Assembly (NCBI GenBank): GCA_947623975.1
Contig: CANQHY010000022.1
Location: forward strand, 1 to 15,459
Direction: 5' to 3'
Source: an uncultured Bacilli bacterium
Lineage (GTDB): Bacteria > Bacillota_I > Bacilli_A > RF39 > UBA660
DNA length: 15,459 bases
Shown here: positions 1 to 6,159 of the stretch, piece after piece
How positions within the stretch are numbered: position 1 is the first letter of the stretch
How the letters are laid out: the number at the start of each line of letters is the position of its first letter
Position numbers and translations under genes: made by a program
Notes under the pieces: model-generated
What the model was told of the DNA's origin: nothing
Database searches by the model: none
Seen by the model: only the letters and a program-made list of their open reading frames with translations

Positions 1-45
1 ATAACTAATATTTTTAGAAAAAACAAAAGAGCAATGAATTTTCAT
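1..45 (-). CDS. Start of a gene cut by the left window edge (product unknown)
   Basis: Only the first 15 codons are visible (MKIHCSFVFSKNISY), open to the edge. The support is the ribosome binding site: GAGGGGTGAT lies just upstream of the ATG at 45-43, an extended match to the anti-Shine-Dalgarno sequence. A second ATG at 49-47 is in another frame and stops after 11 codons, so the 45-43 ATG is preferred. Nothing can be said about function. Confidence 0.4.
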   Translation of the reverse strand, partial: MKIHCSFVFSKNISY

Positions 46-71
46 TCATCACCCCTCAATGTTTAAGAACC

Positions 72-93
72 AAAAAACAAATTATAATTTGTT
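72..93 (-). terminator. Possible AT-rich terminator after the 134-residue membrane protein gene
   Basis: Positions 76-93 are a perfect 18-base palindrome with arms AACAAAT and ATTTGTT around TATA. On the minus strand it runs into a T tract (complement of 72-77). The stem has only one G-C pair, so it is weak. It could be the terminator of the membrane protein gene, whose stop is about 95 bases upstream, or an operator for the gene at the left edge. Confidence 0.3.
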
Positions 94-186
94 ATTATAT
101 AAAAAAACATATATAACCAGTTTCAGTTACATATGCTTTTACTTAAAGAAATATCCCATTTAAAATAGTTTTTCTTTCTAACTAAC

Positions 187-591
187 TTATTTTTTTAGAT
201 TTCTATTAATTTGATCGGTATTTTTCCAAATCATTATGATTACTAAGCATCCCTCAAAAGCTAACCTACAAATCAAATTTCCCAAAACTAAAGTTAATAT
301 AAACATCAAGAAATCTGATCCGATATAAGCAAATGATGACAAAGTTATATATATTGCAGTTATCATATATAAAACTTTCAATAAATCCTCGATAAGCATT
401 TTCCTGTAGTCTAAAAATTGTCTAAACCAAGATAAATATTTGTTGTCGATTTTTTTATTTTGTTTTACAAATAATAAATATCCCAATACTCCACCAATGA
501 TAGCAACAACAAGAGAAATTAATAACCAAACTTGAACCCCATTCATTCCATAACTTGTTCCATAACCATATTCAAAATCAAATATATTCAT
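187..591 (-). CDS. Small multi-pass membrane protein, DUF4282-like
   Basis: This 134-residue protein has a short Gly/Tyr-rich N-terminus (residues 1-19) and three probable membrane helices at about 20-42, 70-88 and 93-119. The last helix ends in a pattern RLAFEGCLVIIMIWKNTDQI. That pattern resembles the conserved C-terminal R-x-x-x-E...I/V...R/K-x-x-x-x-I of DUF4282 membrane proteins, whose role is not established; the link is by eye and uncertain. The gene has its own promoter (TTGACT-17-TATAAT) and an excellent AGGAGG site seven bases before the ATG. It is therefore transcribed apart from lepB. It could also be a small accessory membrane protein of the nearby secretion-type locus, but nothing in the sequence shows this. 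Confidence 0.75.
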   Translation of the reverse strand: MNIFDFEYGYGTSYGMNGVQVWLLISLVVAIIGGVLGYLLFVKQNKKIDNKYLSWFRQFLDYRKMLIEDLLKVLYMITAIYITLSSFAYIGSDFLMFILTLVLGNLICRLAFEGCLVIIMIWKNTDQINRNLKK

Positions 592-613
592 AAAAAATCC
601 TCCTACTATCTAA

Positions 614-642
614 ATTATAAAAGAGAATAGACAATTAGTCAA
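614..642 (-). promoter_or_regulatory. Sigma-A type promoter for the 134-residue membrane protein gene
   Basis: On the minus strand TTGACT (642-637) and TATAAT (619-614) are separated by exactly 17 bases. Matches to the vegetative consensus are five of six and six of six. The gene starts 23 bases downstream of the -10 box with AGGAGG in between. Confidence 0.8.
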
Positions 643-716
643 TTTATGACAAAAAAATCAACATTATTTTGTAAATATTTTACTCTTTAATGTGTAAAGT
701 ATATTTAATAATAGAA

Positions 717-1232
717 TTACTTTTTAATACCAAATCGTGAAAAAGGAAATATGGTAAGACTAGCTTTTCCTTGTATTTTTTCTCTTGAAAATAAGCCAAG
801 TGTCCTACTATCAAGTGATACTTTTCTATTATCACCCATAACGAAATAATAACCATCTGGTATTTTCTCTTCCAACTGATAATCACCAGTTACAACAGAA
901 CTATCCAAAAATGGCTGTTCTACTAGCTCATCATTAATATATAAATTATTATCTTTTATTTTTACAGTCTCACCAGGTAGACCAATTACCCTCTTTATAA
1001 GTAATCTATTATTATAATCTATTACCACTATATCGAATCTTTTTATACTACTAAACCTATAGCCAATCTTATTTAAAATCATTATATCTTTATCATATAA
1101 AGTATCATACATCGAATCACCATTTACTTGTATTGGAGCAACAATAAAATTTTTTATCAGTAAAACTACTACTATAATTATTACATAAGGATATATAATT
1201 TTTATGATTTCCTTTGTCTTATCTTTTTTCAT
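717..1232 (-). CDS. lepB: Type I signal peptidase
   Basis: This membrane-bound serine protease (S26 family) removes signal peptides from exported preproteins. The 171-residue product has one N-terminal membrane helix (about 13-30), placing the catalytic domain outside the cell. Family boxes are all present: box B NGDSMYDTL with nucleophile Ser40, box C RFDIVVI (65-71), box D LIKRVIGLPGETV with general base Lys80, and box E VMGDNRKVSLDSR near 131-143. Size fits the single-helix Gram-positive SipS-type enzymes. It lies 26 bases after rplS, as in many Bacillota. No clear Shine-Dalgarno sequence precedes the ATG, and a small hairpin covers the rplS stop, so translation may depend on read-through and coupling from rplS. 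No alternative in-frame start fits before the catalytic region. Confidence 0.95.
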   Translation of the reverse strand: MKKDKTKEIIKIIYPYVIIIVVVLLIKNFIVAPIQVNGDSMYDTLYDKDIMILNKIGYRFSSIKRFDIVVIDYNNRLLIKRVIGLPGETVKIKDNNLYINDELVEQPFLDSSVVTGDYQLEEKIPDGYYFVMGDNRKVSLDSRTLGLFSREKIQGKASLTIFPFSRFGIKK

Positions 1233-1245
1233 AACTAAAACAAAA

Positions 1246-1260
1246 AGAGATTAGGTCTCT
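1246..1260 (-). terminator. Short hairpin with T run overlapping the rplS stop codon (weak terminator or attenuator)
   Basis: On the minus strand AGAGA-CCTAA-TCTCT forms a five-base-pair stem directly followed by TTTTTG. The first arm includes the end of the rplS stop codon. The stem is short, so partial termination or transcript processing between rplS and lepB is more likely than a full stop. Confidence 0.4.
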
Positions 1261-1612
1261 ATTTTTGCCCTCTCTCTTTTATTCTGTATTGACCTACTTT
1301 ATCCTTCAAGAAATTTAATTTAGCATGTCTTACCTTACCATGTCTCATTACTTCAATACTAGCAATTTTTGGTGAGTGTACTGGGAATATTCTGTCTACT
1401 CCAACACCATAAGAATCTTTTCTTACAGTGAAAGTCTCACTTACTCCGCTTCCTTTGCGAGCTGTTACAACACCCTCATAGGCTTGAACTCTTTCTTTGT
1501 TTCCTTCAATGATTTTAACATTGACCTTTACAGTATCTCCAACTCTAAATTCTGGTACGTTTGGATTTAACTGTTTTTGTGTAATTTTATCAACTACATT
1601 CACGATTATCAT
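1259..1612 (-). CDS. rplS: 50S ribosomal protein L19
   Basis: L19 sits at the interface of the 30S and 50S subunits. The 117-residue product matches the family along its whole length. Landmarks are FRVGDTVKVNVK near 23-34, EGVVTARKGSGVSETFTVRK in the middle, and YGVGVDRIFPVHSPKI followed by IEVMRHGKVRHAKLNFL. Typical length is about 115. The start is not certain: the ATG at 1612 has only four bases after AAGGA, while a GTG at 1603 sits nine bases after AAAGG and gives a start nearer the Bacillus one. The gene has its own strong promoter and a structured leader. That promoter begins just after the sortase stop, and no terminator separates the two, so sortase transcripts may read into rplS-lepB. 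Confidence 0.97.
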   Translation of the reverse strand: MIIVNVVDKITQKQLNPNVPEFRVGDTVKVNVKIIEGNKERVQAYEGVVTARKGSGVSETFTVRKDSYGVGVDRIFPVHSPKIASIEVMRHGKVRHAKLNFLKDKVGQYRIKERGQK

Positions 1613-1629
1613 CCTTTCCTTGTTTTTAC

Positions 1630-1662
1630 GGAAATCATAACTAATAAAGTCATCGGATTACC
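1630..1662 (-). promoter_or_regulatory. Structured 5' leader of rplS, probable L19 leader
   Basis: Between the rplS promoter and its start, the minus strand can fold GGUAAUCCGAUGAC onto GUUAUGAUUUCC. Pairing is interrupted by one U-U mismatch and a two-base CG bulge, with a seven-base UUUAUUA loop. Low-GC Gram-positive bacteria carry a short autoregulatory L19 leader at this position, where L19 is thought to bind its own mRNA. The assignment to that family rests on position and fold, not on a model search. Confidence 0.55.
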
Positions 1663-1672
1663 AACGCTTAAA

Positions 1673-1701
1673 ATTCTAGCACAAAATAATATTAATTGCA
1701 A
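1673..1701 (-). promoter_or_regulatory. Sigma-A type promoter for rplS-lepB with extended -10
   Basis: TTGCAA (1701-1696) and TAGAAT (1678-1673) are spaced by 17 bases, with TGC directly before the -10. The -35 box begins eight bases after the sortase stop codon. Confidence 0.75.
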
Positions 1702-1708
1702 CCTTTTT

Positions 1709-2485
1709 TTATAAGTTAGCCTCAACTTTAACACCAATCAATATATAATAAGTATTATCTCGATCAGCACAAGTTTGAAGCACTATTATTTGAGAATCAG
1801 CACTATATTCAACATCTCTTGAATACATAGCACCACTTTTTAATCTGTTAATATGACTGACAAAATTTTCGTCGTCAACATCAATATTCATATGCTCATA
1901 ATCATCGGTTATTTCTTTCATGGCTAAAATTTTGTAAATATTTTTACCGCCATCATATTGAAATACAATGTATTGATTATTATCAAAAAAATTTTTATCT
2001 AGAAATCTTTCTAATCTTAAGAATGGTATATCTATGCTTTTATCTCTAGTATTATGACCATATATATTAATTTGTTTGCTTGTTGGCTGTAAACGATAAT
2101 CTAAAAATTCGCTTCCTCTTGGATCTCTTATTTTATCAATTGAGTAATTTAAATAATACTCATTATCCATTCCCTTAACTACTAATACATTTAATAAATT
2201 AGGTATCTCTAATCGCCCTATTATATCACTATTATTATGATTTAACCTTTCAAGAGCAAGATCCACATCAGGTGCTATTTTGATAGACTCTTTTTCTTCT
2301 TCATTATCATTATCTATTTCAACATCTACTTTATCTTCATCGGGAGTTACTATTTCTTCAGGGGGAGTATCTAAATAATCATCATTATCAGAATTAATAA
2401 AATTGATAACTAAATATGAAAATGACACAGCCATTATTAAAATAAATATTATTGAAAGTAAAGTTTTTAATTTATTATTTTTCAT
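1709..2485 (-). CDS. Class B-type sortase with Tyr at the usual catalytic Arg position
   Basis: Sortases cut a C-terminal sorting signal and join the protein to peptidoglycan. This 258-residue protein has an N-terminal membrane anchor (about 8-30), an acidic linker (32-66) and a class B catalytic domain. Visible hallmarks are DIIGRLEIPN (87-96), DNEYYLNYSID (107-117), the catalytic His in INIYGHNT (His144) and the nucleophile in VLQTCADRDNT (Cys239). In class B enzymes an Arg begins the last strand, as in the DNARFVV-type end. Here the aligned residue is Tyr (246 or 247), and the only nearby Arg is Arg242, three after the Cys. The enzyme may use Arg242, be altered in specificity, or be inactive. 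AGGAG precedes the ATG by nine bases. It follows the IPDTG-bearing 631-residue protein, its likely substrate. Confidence 0.9.
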   Translation of the reverse strand: MKNNKLKTLLSIIFILIMAVSFSYLVINFINSDNDDYLDTPPEEIVTPDEDKVDVEIDNDNEEEKESIKIAPDVDLALERLNHNNSDIIGRLEIPNLLNVLVVKGMDNEYYLNYSIDKIRDPRGSEFLDYRLQPTSKQINIYGHNTRDKSIDIPFLRLERFLDKNFFDNNQYIVFQYDGGKNIYKILAMKEITDDYEHMNIDVDDENFVSHINRLKSGAMYSRDVEYSADSQIIVLQTCADRDNTYYILIGVKVEANL

Positions 2486-2519
2486 AAAAAATTCTCCTAT
2501 ATAATAAGTTTATATTATT

Positions 2520-2528
2520 ATTTTACCA
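2520..2528 (-). promoter_or_regulatory. Possible extended -10 promoter element for the sortase gene
   Basis: TGGTAAAAT on the minus strand is an extended -10 element about 35 bases before the sortase ATG. No good -35 box lies at 16-18 bases upstream (TATTAA at 17). It lies after the terminator that ends the upstream operon, which supports a separate start of transcription. Confidence 0.4.
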
Positions 2529-2585
2529 CAAAAAAGGAAATGTTAATACTAATATTATTTTTATACTAACATATACACAACAAGT

Positions 2586-2612
2586 AAAAAGTTCTCTTGA
2601 ATAGAGAACTTT
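2586..2612 (-). terminator. Intrinsic terminator after the 631-residue protein gene
   Basis: On the minus strand a perfect ten-base-pair stem, AAAGTTCTCT with AGAGAACTTT, closes a five-base loop (ATTCA) and continues into TTTTT. It starts five bases after the TAG stop. It separates the four-gene WXG operon from the sortase gene. Confidence 0.85.
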
Positions 2613-2616
2613 AACA

Positions 2617-4512
2617 CTATTTATCTTGTTTATTTTCTTCTTTGCTTTCTTCTTCATCTTTATCTTTATCTTTCATCATCGAAGAAAGTCCCATTCCAGC
2701 TCCTCCAAAAGCAAGTCCAGCAAGAGCACCCAAAGAAACGTTACCGTTTGAGCCATTCTTCCTATTAAGTCCATCGATTCCTGTATCAGGTATAAATGGT
2801 CTGTCCGGTCTTGGTTCATCGGGATCCGGTTCATCTGGACCTGGTGGCGTTGGCTCATCAGGATCTGGTTCATCGGGATCAGGTGGTGTTGGCTCATCGG
2901 GATCTTTTTCATCTTGACCAGGTGGCGTTGGTTCGTCTGGATCTTCTTCATCTTGACCAGGTGGCGTTGGCTCATCAGGATCAGATGTGATTTGTCTATC
3001 AGGTTCATTTCCTTCGCCCACAGGAACAATTTCTCTTTGATCGTAAATTTTAATTGGAACAGCGTCTTGTATAGGATCACCATTTTCATCACAAGCTATA
3101 ATTTCTATATAATAAGGAGGATCTCCGTCAAAATGTGTTGCATAGACAACATATTTAGTTCCATAGGCATCATCAAACATTACAACTTGACCGACTTCAT
3201 AATCCGTCAAATTAGTAATTACAGGCAACTTAACAAAGTTTTCAAACTCATAAATGATATCATCATGGTGCTTAAGAGCTGCATTTCCACCATTGTGAAT
3301 AATATCAGCTACAATGCTGCTGTTATCACCGCCCCCCAATACAAAGGATCCAAATTGTCCCATAGCTTTCTGATAATTATCTATCTTTATAATCTCTGTT
3401 CCTGCTTCACCTACCTTACCATCCAATAAACCTTGTTCTCTTTCAATGTGGTATTGGTATGCATCATTTATCTCATCCCAGTTATCCTGCCTATTTTCTA
3501 ATGGATATCCCATATTGGTATGATACCCTCTTAAATAATCACGCAAATTAATATTCTCTTGATACATATAATCCAAAATACCAGAAAGAGTATCTATAGC
3601 AGCTACCGCAGGTTCCAAACTGTTAGAAATATTTTCCATCGTCACTTGAAAATGTCCTAAGATACAATCCAATGCATTTTTAGCTGTACCTTCTGATTTA
3701 CCATGCCATTCTGCCATTTGAGGAAAGACATCATTAAATGCGTTTTTCAAATCATTACAATCACTTTTTAGCTTATCAACAAGTGCAACACCACCATCAA
3801 GGTTATGCAACAGACCATAATATTTGCCGAAAACCGTACCTGTAAAATAATCATCCATCGGCAAAGATAGATTATATATTTTGGCAATTATATCTCTTAT
3901 ATTATCATTATCAAGATCAGAATAATATTGTTTAGCATCATCAATACTTAATTGTCCATTACCTATTACATCGGCTAAGAACTCTTCTCTTGTACCGTTA
4001 TATTGTCTTTCATCATATACAACGTTTGGATGTGTACGATGTGAATGCCACATATAATCATCGGTTTCACCTTTGTCATCATGCGCTCCTTTACCGATTT
4101 CTCTTGCTTTTTCATAACCATCCGCATCTAGTGAAGGAAAAGGATCTCTAAAACTATCCTCCCTACTATAATAGGTGCCATTATCATTCATACATACTAT
4201 AAAATCTAGTGGATTGCAATTGGGATCGTCGCTTCTAATTTCACCATAACCATCTACTGGTGTTAACACATAGCTTCCATCGCCATCAACAAATCTTAAA
4301 ATGTAATCTCTTCTAACATCATTTCCCTCATCACGCGTGATTTTATACATATCATCAACTATGTCAGGATTATTTGCATTTCCGTTAAGTATATCGTTTA
4401 CAAGTTCACTAAGATTAAAATCATTGCTTGTAGTTCCGCTACTAGATACCGTTCCATTATTACTTGTAGTTCCGGTGTCTGGGCTTCTGTTTTCACTATA
4501 TTTTCTGAACAC
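2617..4512 (-). CDS. Putative type VII-secreted, sortase-anchored surface protein with internal WXG-like module
   Basis: I do not recognise this 631-residue family. No signal peptide is visible: residues 1-30 are polar and Ser/Thr/Asn-rich. Residues 60-215 are acidic and hold short Asp-rich loops and WHSHRTHP (155-162). Residues 240-325 look like a long helical hairpin with EWHGKSEGTAKNAL (W269, G271) at the turn, as in WXG100 proteins. Residues 430-500 look strand-rich. Residues 511-570 carry four-and-a-half 13-residue repeats of the DPDEPTPPGQDEE type, a wall-spanning style spacer. Then come FIPDTG (573-578), a Gly/Ala-rich hydrophobic stretch (591-612) and a charged tail, resembling a sortase signal, although the tail is net acidic. 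The GTG start has GGAGGTGA ten bases upstream, overlapping the stop of the preceding WXG gene. Inference: exported through a WXG-type route and anchored by the adjacent sortase. Confidence 0.8.
   Translation of the reverse strand: MFRKYSENRSPDTGTTSNNGTVSSSGTTSNDFNLSELVNDILNGNANNPDIVDDMYKITRDEGNDVRRDYILRFVDGDGSYVLTPVDGYGEIRSDDPNCNPLDFIVCMNDNGTYYSREDSFRDPFPSLDADGYEKAREIGKGAHDDKGETDDYMWHSHRTHPNVVYDERQYNGTREEFLADVIGNGQLSIDDAKQYYSDLDNDNIRDIIAKIYNLSLPMDDYFTGTVFGKYYGLLHNLDGGVALVDKLKSDCNDLKNAFNDVFPQMAEWHGKSEGTAKNALDCILGHFQVTMENISNSLEPAVAAIDTLSGILDYMYQENINLRDYLRGYHTNMGYPLENRQDNWDEINDAYQYHIEREQGLLDGKVGEAGTEIIKIDNYQKAMGQFGSFVLGGGDNSSIVADIIHNGGNAALKHHDDIIYEFENFVKLPVITNLTDYEVGQVVMFDDAYGTKYVVYATHFDGDPPYYIEIIACDENGDPIQDAVPIKIYDQREIVPVGEGNEPDRQITSDPDEPTPPGQDEEDPDEPTPPGQDEKDPDEPTPPDPDEPDPDEPTPPGPDEPDPDEPRPDRPFIPDTGIDGLNRKNGSNGNVSLGALAGLAFGGAGMGLSSMMKDKDKDEEESKEENKQDK
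2803..2982 (-). repeat. 39-base in-frame tandem repeat (13-residue Asp/Glu/Pro repeat)
   Basis: Inside the 631-residue protein gene, residues 511-570 consist of four full copies and a partial copy of a 13-residue unit. The units read DPDEPTPPGQDEE, DPDEPTPPGQDEK, DPDEPTPPDPDEP and DPDEPTPPGPDEP, then DPDEPRPD. Copies are nearly identical at DNA level, so copy number may vary between strains. It lies just before the IPDTG motif, where wall-anchored proteins usually carry Pro-rich spacers. Confidence 0.9.
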
Positions 4513-4526
4513 TTATAATTCACCTC

Positions 4527-4853
4527 CTAACTATTAACATCTAATTGGAAATTGTTATTTTCTGCATTTCTATTTATTGTCTGTTCTAATTTTTTATAAT
4601 CTTCTAAAGTTTTTCTCATAAAGCTTATATATAATTCTAATCCTTCTTCAATTGGTGTAAAATTTTCCTCGAGTTCTTTTTGCTTTCTATATATGACTTC
4701 TTGTGTACTACTTGTCCAAGTATCGGTTGCGTTTATTTCTTCATTGTTTCTTCTTTCATTAGCAAAAATTTCTTTTATCTTTGCTAAGCTCTTTTCAAAA
4801 TTTTGAATAACATTTTCAAACTGTGAAGAATCAGTTATTAATATTTCGTTCAT
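4527..4853 (-). CDS. WXG100-type small helical protein (second of a pair, Trp-Thr-Ser variant)
   Basis: The 108-residue product is almost all helix-forming: a first helix (about 8-40), a turn with DTWTSST (W46 in this numbering), and a second helix to about 95. This is the WXG100 layout, with Ser in place of the Gly of WxG. YKKLE (86-90) fits the YxxxD/E export signal of type VII substrates. The preferred start is the ATG at 4853, six bases after GAGGTGG; an ATG at 4859 directly abuts that site and is too close. The gene overlaps the upstream WXG gene by 23 bases, suggesting coupled translation and a heterodimer in the style of EsxA/EsxB. Assignment is by pattern, not by a profile search. Confidence 0.8.
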   Translation of the reverse strand: MNEILITDSSQFENVIQNFEKSLAKIKEIFANERRNNEEINATDTWTSSTQEVIYRKQKELEENFTPIEEGLELYISFMRKTLEDYKKLEQTINRNAENNNFQLDVNS

Positions 4854-5151
4854 AATCATCCACCTCGGTATTTAATTCCCTACTAAAAGCCTCATCATTA
4901 TCCGTATATTTATCGTTTATCCTACTTATAAATTTATTAACAACATCTAAATATGCAGGAATGCTCTTCATTTTTGTTAAATAATTTAAAACATTGTTGT
5001 AAAATGTATCAGCATCTACACCTTGCCAAATACCTCTCAACTTTTCTAATTCACTCATTAAATTAGTTATTTCTTCGGACAAAAGCTCACCGTCTGTTTT
5101 CATACTATTTCTTACTACGTCCAACTCTTCATGATCAACTTTTATTAACAC
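4831..5151 (-). CDS. WXG100-family type VII secretion substrate (first of a pair)
   Basis: WXG100 proteins form helical hairpins, usually as dimers, exported by the ESX/type VII system. The 106-residue product has helices on either side of LRGIWQGVDADTF, with the WQG motif at residues 42-44. YTDND (82-86) matches the YxxxD/E secretion signal placed after the second helix. The start is taken as the GTG at 5151, five bases after GGGTGA. A GTG at 5163 is also in frame, but GGGTGA would then lie inside the gene and no site precedes it. The gene follows the 266-residue gene by 36 bases, ends in TGA, and overlaps the next WXG gene. Confidence 0.85.
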   Translation of the reverse strand: MLIKVDHEELDVVRNSMKTDGELLSEEITNLMSELEKLRGIWQGVDADTFYNNVLNYLTKMKSIPAYLDVVNKFISRINDKYTDNDEAFSRELNTEVDDYERNINN

Positions 5152-5187
5152 ACAATCACCCACTTTATTTTATTTAATCATCGCTAA

Positions 5188-5988
5188 CTATTTTATAACT
5201 TTATCGTTTTCAGAACTACCATTTGAATTAGCCTGTTTTTCTAAGTTAACATTCTCTATATTATTAGCAAAAGCACTATTCATTTCAGAAGTATGTAAAA
5301 CTCGATCATTATTTACACCTTCTAATTCTTTTCTTGTTATACCTGTCGCATCAGATAAAACTTGTTGATCGACTCCTTGTGTATTATACATACTTCGTAA
5401 TATTTCTTTTCTAATTATCGGATCATCAATAATTATCTGATCTCTTGGCGGAAGAGGCTTTATAGGTTTTACGATACTACCTAATCTACCCCTTCTTATA
5501 ATTGTTCCAGGATCTATAGTAACTTTTCTAAAATCACTATCTTTGCTAATATTACGTAAATCTTCCTTCTTAACAACACTGTCAGTATCAGTTTCAACAA
5601 CATCAGGAGTTGTAGTTCCCTCATTAACTGATTTACCATCATTCTTTTTCAATACATACTCATCAAATGTATTGGTAGTCATGCTATTATTCTTAATAAA
5701 ATCTCTAGGAACCTCAATGTTTTCTGCAATTTTAGCCATTGTCCTATCCATATTAAACATTTCGTTTGAATGTTTCTGAATAATATTTTTTACATTAAAA
5801 ATGGACGTTGTAATGCTATTAATCTGTGAGGTAATAGTGTCTAGTCCAGAATTTAATAATCCCGTATTTCTTATTTGTGCGAACTTGCTTTGTATAGATT
5901 TAGCCATTGCATCACCATCAACATAGCATCTATCTAACTCGCCAACAGCATTTTCCATTTCTTCTTCTCGCATGGATATTCTTCCCAT
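5188..5988 (-). CDS. First gene of the WXG operon: helical N-terminus plus long polar region, function unknown
   Basis: I do not recognise this 266-residue protein. Residues 1-95 are predicted helical, with two long amphipathic stretches separated around RNTGLLNSGLD (40-50). The shape resembles a WXG-type hairpin, but there is no Trp at the turn. The rest is polar and probably extended: a Thr/Val/Asp linker (110-140), a basic Pro-containing patch RRGRLGSIVKPIKPLPPRD (165-183), and an acidic C-terminus. There is no signal peptide or membrane segment. It is read first from a strong promoter, with GGGTGA seven bases before the ATG, and is followed by two WXG100 genes. It is a plausible fellow substrate, partner or chaperone of the type VII cargo. 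A second in-frame ATG (residue 6) is possible. Confidence 0.75.
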   Translation of the reverse strand: MGRISMREEEMENAVGELDRCYVDGDAMAKSIQSKFAQIRNTGLLNSGLDTITSQINSITTSIFNVKNIIQKHSNEMFNMDRTMAKIAENIEVPRDFIKNNSMTTNTFDEYVLKKNDGKSVNEGTTTPDVVETDTDSVVKKEDLRNISKDSDFRKVTIDPGTIIRRGRLGSIVKPIKPLPPRDQIIIDDPIIRKEILRSMYNTQGVDQQVLSDATGITRKELEGVNNDRVLHTSEMNSAFANNIENVNLEKQANSNGSSENDKVIK

Positions 5989-6029
5989 ATTATGTCACCC
6001 TTACTTTCCCTGCTACCATATATAAGTAT

Positions 6030-6058
6030 ATTGTAGTTTATTTTCATAAAATGTGCAA
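6030..6058 (-). promoter_or_regulatory. Promoter of the WXG/type VII cargo operon
   Basis: TTGCAC (6058-6053) and TACAAT (6035-6030) are separated by 17 bases on the minus strand, about 42 bases before the first ATG. Upstream lies another TACAAT within TTGTGACGTACAA, an imperfect palindrome with TTGT and ACAA arms, which could be an operator but is not supported further. Confidence 0.75.
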
Positions 6059-6127
6059 CATTTTATTATTAGAGTAAGCAAATTGTACGTCACAAGTGTA
6101 AAATAAGTCCAAAATAGCAGTGTAAAA

Positions 6128-6154
6128 AAAAGTAAACTTATAAAGTTTACTTTT
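6128..6154 (-). terminator. Strong terminator ending the YgjP-spoU-rimM-trmD unit
   Basis: Twelve-base-pair perfect stem AAAAGTAAACTT / AAGTTTACTTTT with a three-base loop, five bases after the stop of the 153-residue gene. On the minus strand it continues into a long T tract (complement of 6124-6131). It isolates the WXG operon from the translation genes upstream. Confidence 0.85.
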
Positions 6155-6159
6155 AACAA

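Noticed and set aside
643..716. Terminator after lepB
   Set aside because: ACTTTA/TAAAGAGT can pair only with a bulge and no adjacent T run follows; not strong enough to call.
680..886. 68-residue minus-strand frame overlapping lepB
   Set aside because: It overlaps the lepB catalytic coding region in another frame, and no ribosome binding site or domain is seen.
2803..2982. CRISPR-like direct repeats
   Set aside because: The units are contiguous 39-base in-frame coding repeats with no distinct spacers.
2642..3092. Open frames on both strands rich in Gly/Ser or Asp/His/Leu, such as repeated GSSGSGSSG on the plus strand
   Set aside because: They are shadows of the 39-base repeat in the 631-residue gene, which stays open in several frames; they have no ribosome binding sites.
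6085..6105. Imperfect palindrome TTGTGACGTACAA upstream of the WXG operon as an operator
   Set aside because: Arms are only four bases and there is no second copy or regulator gene nearby.
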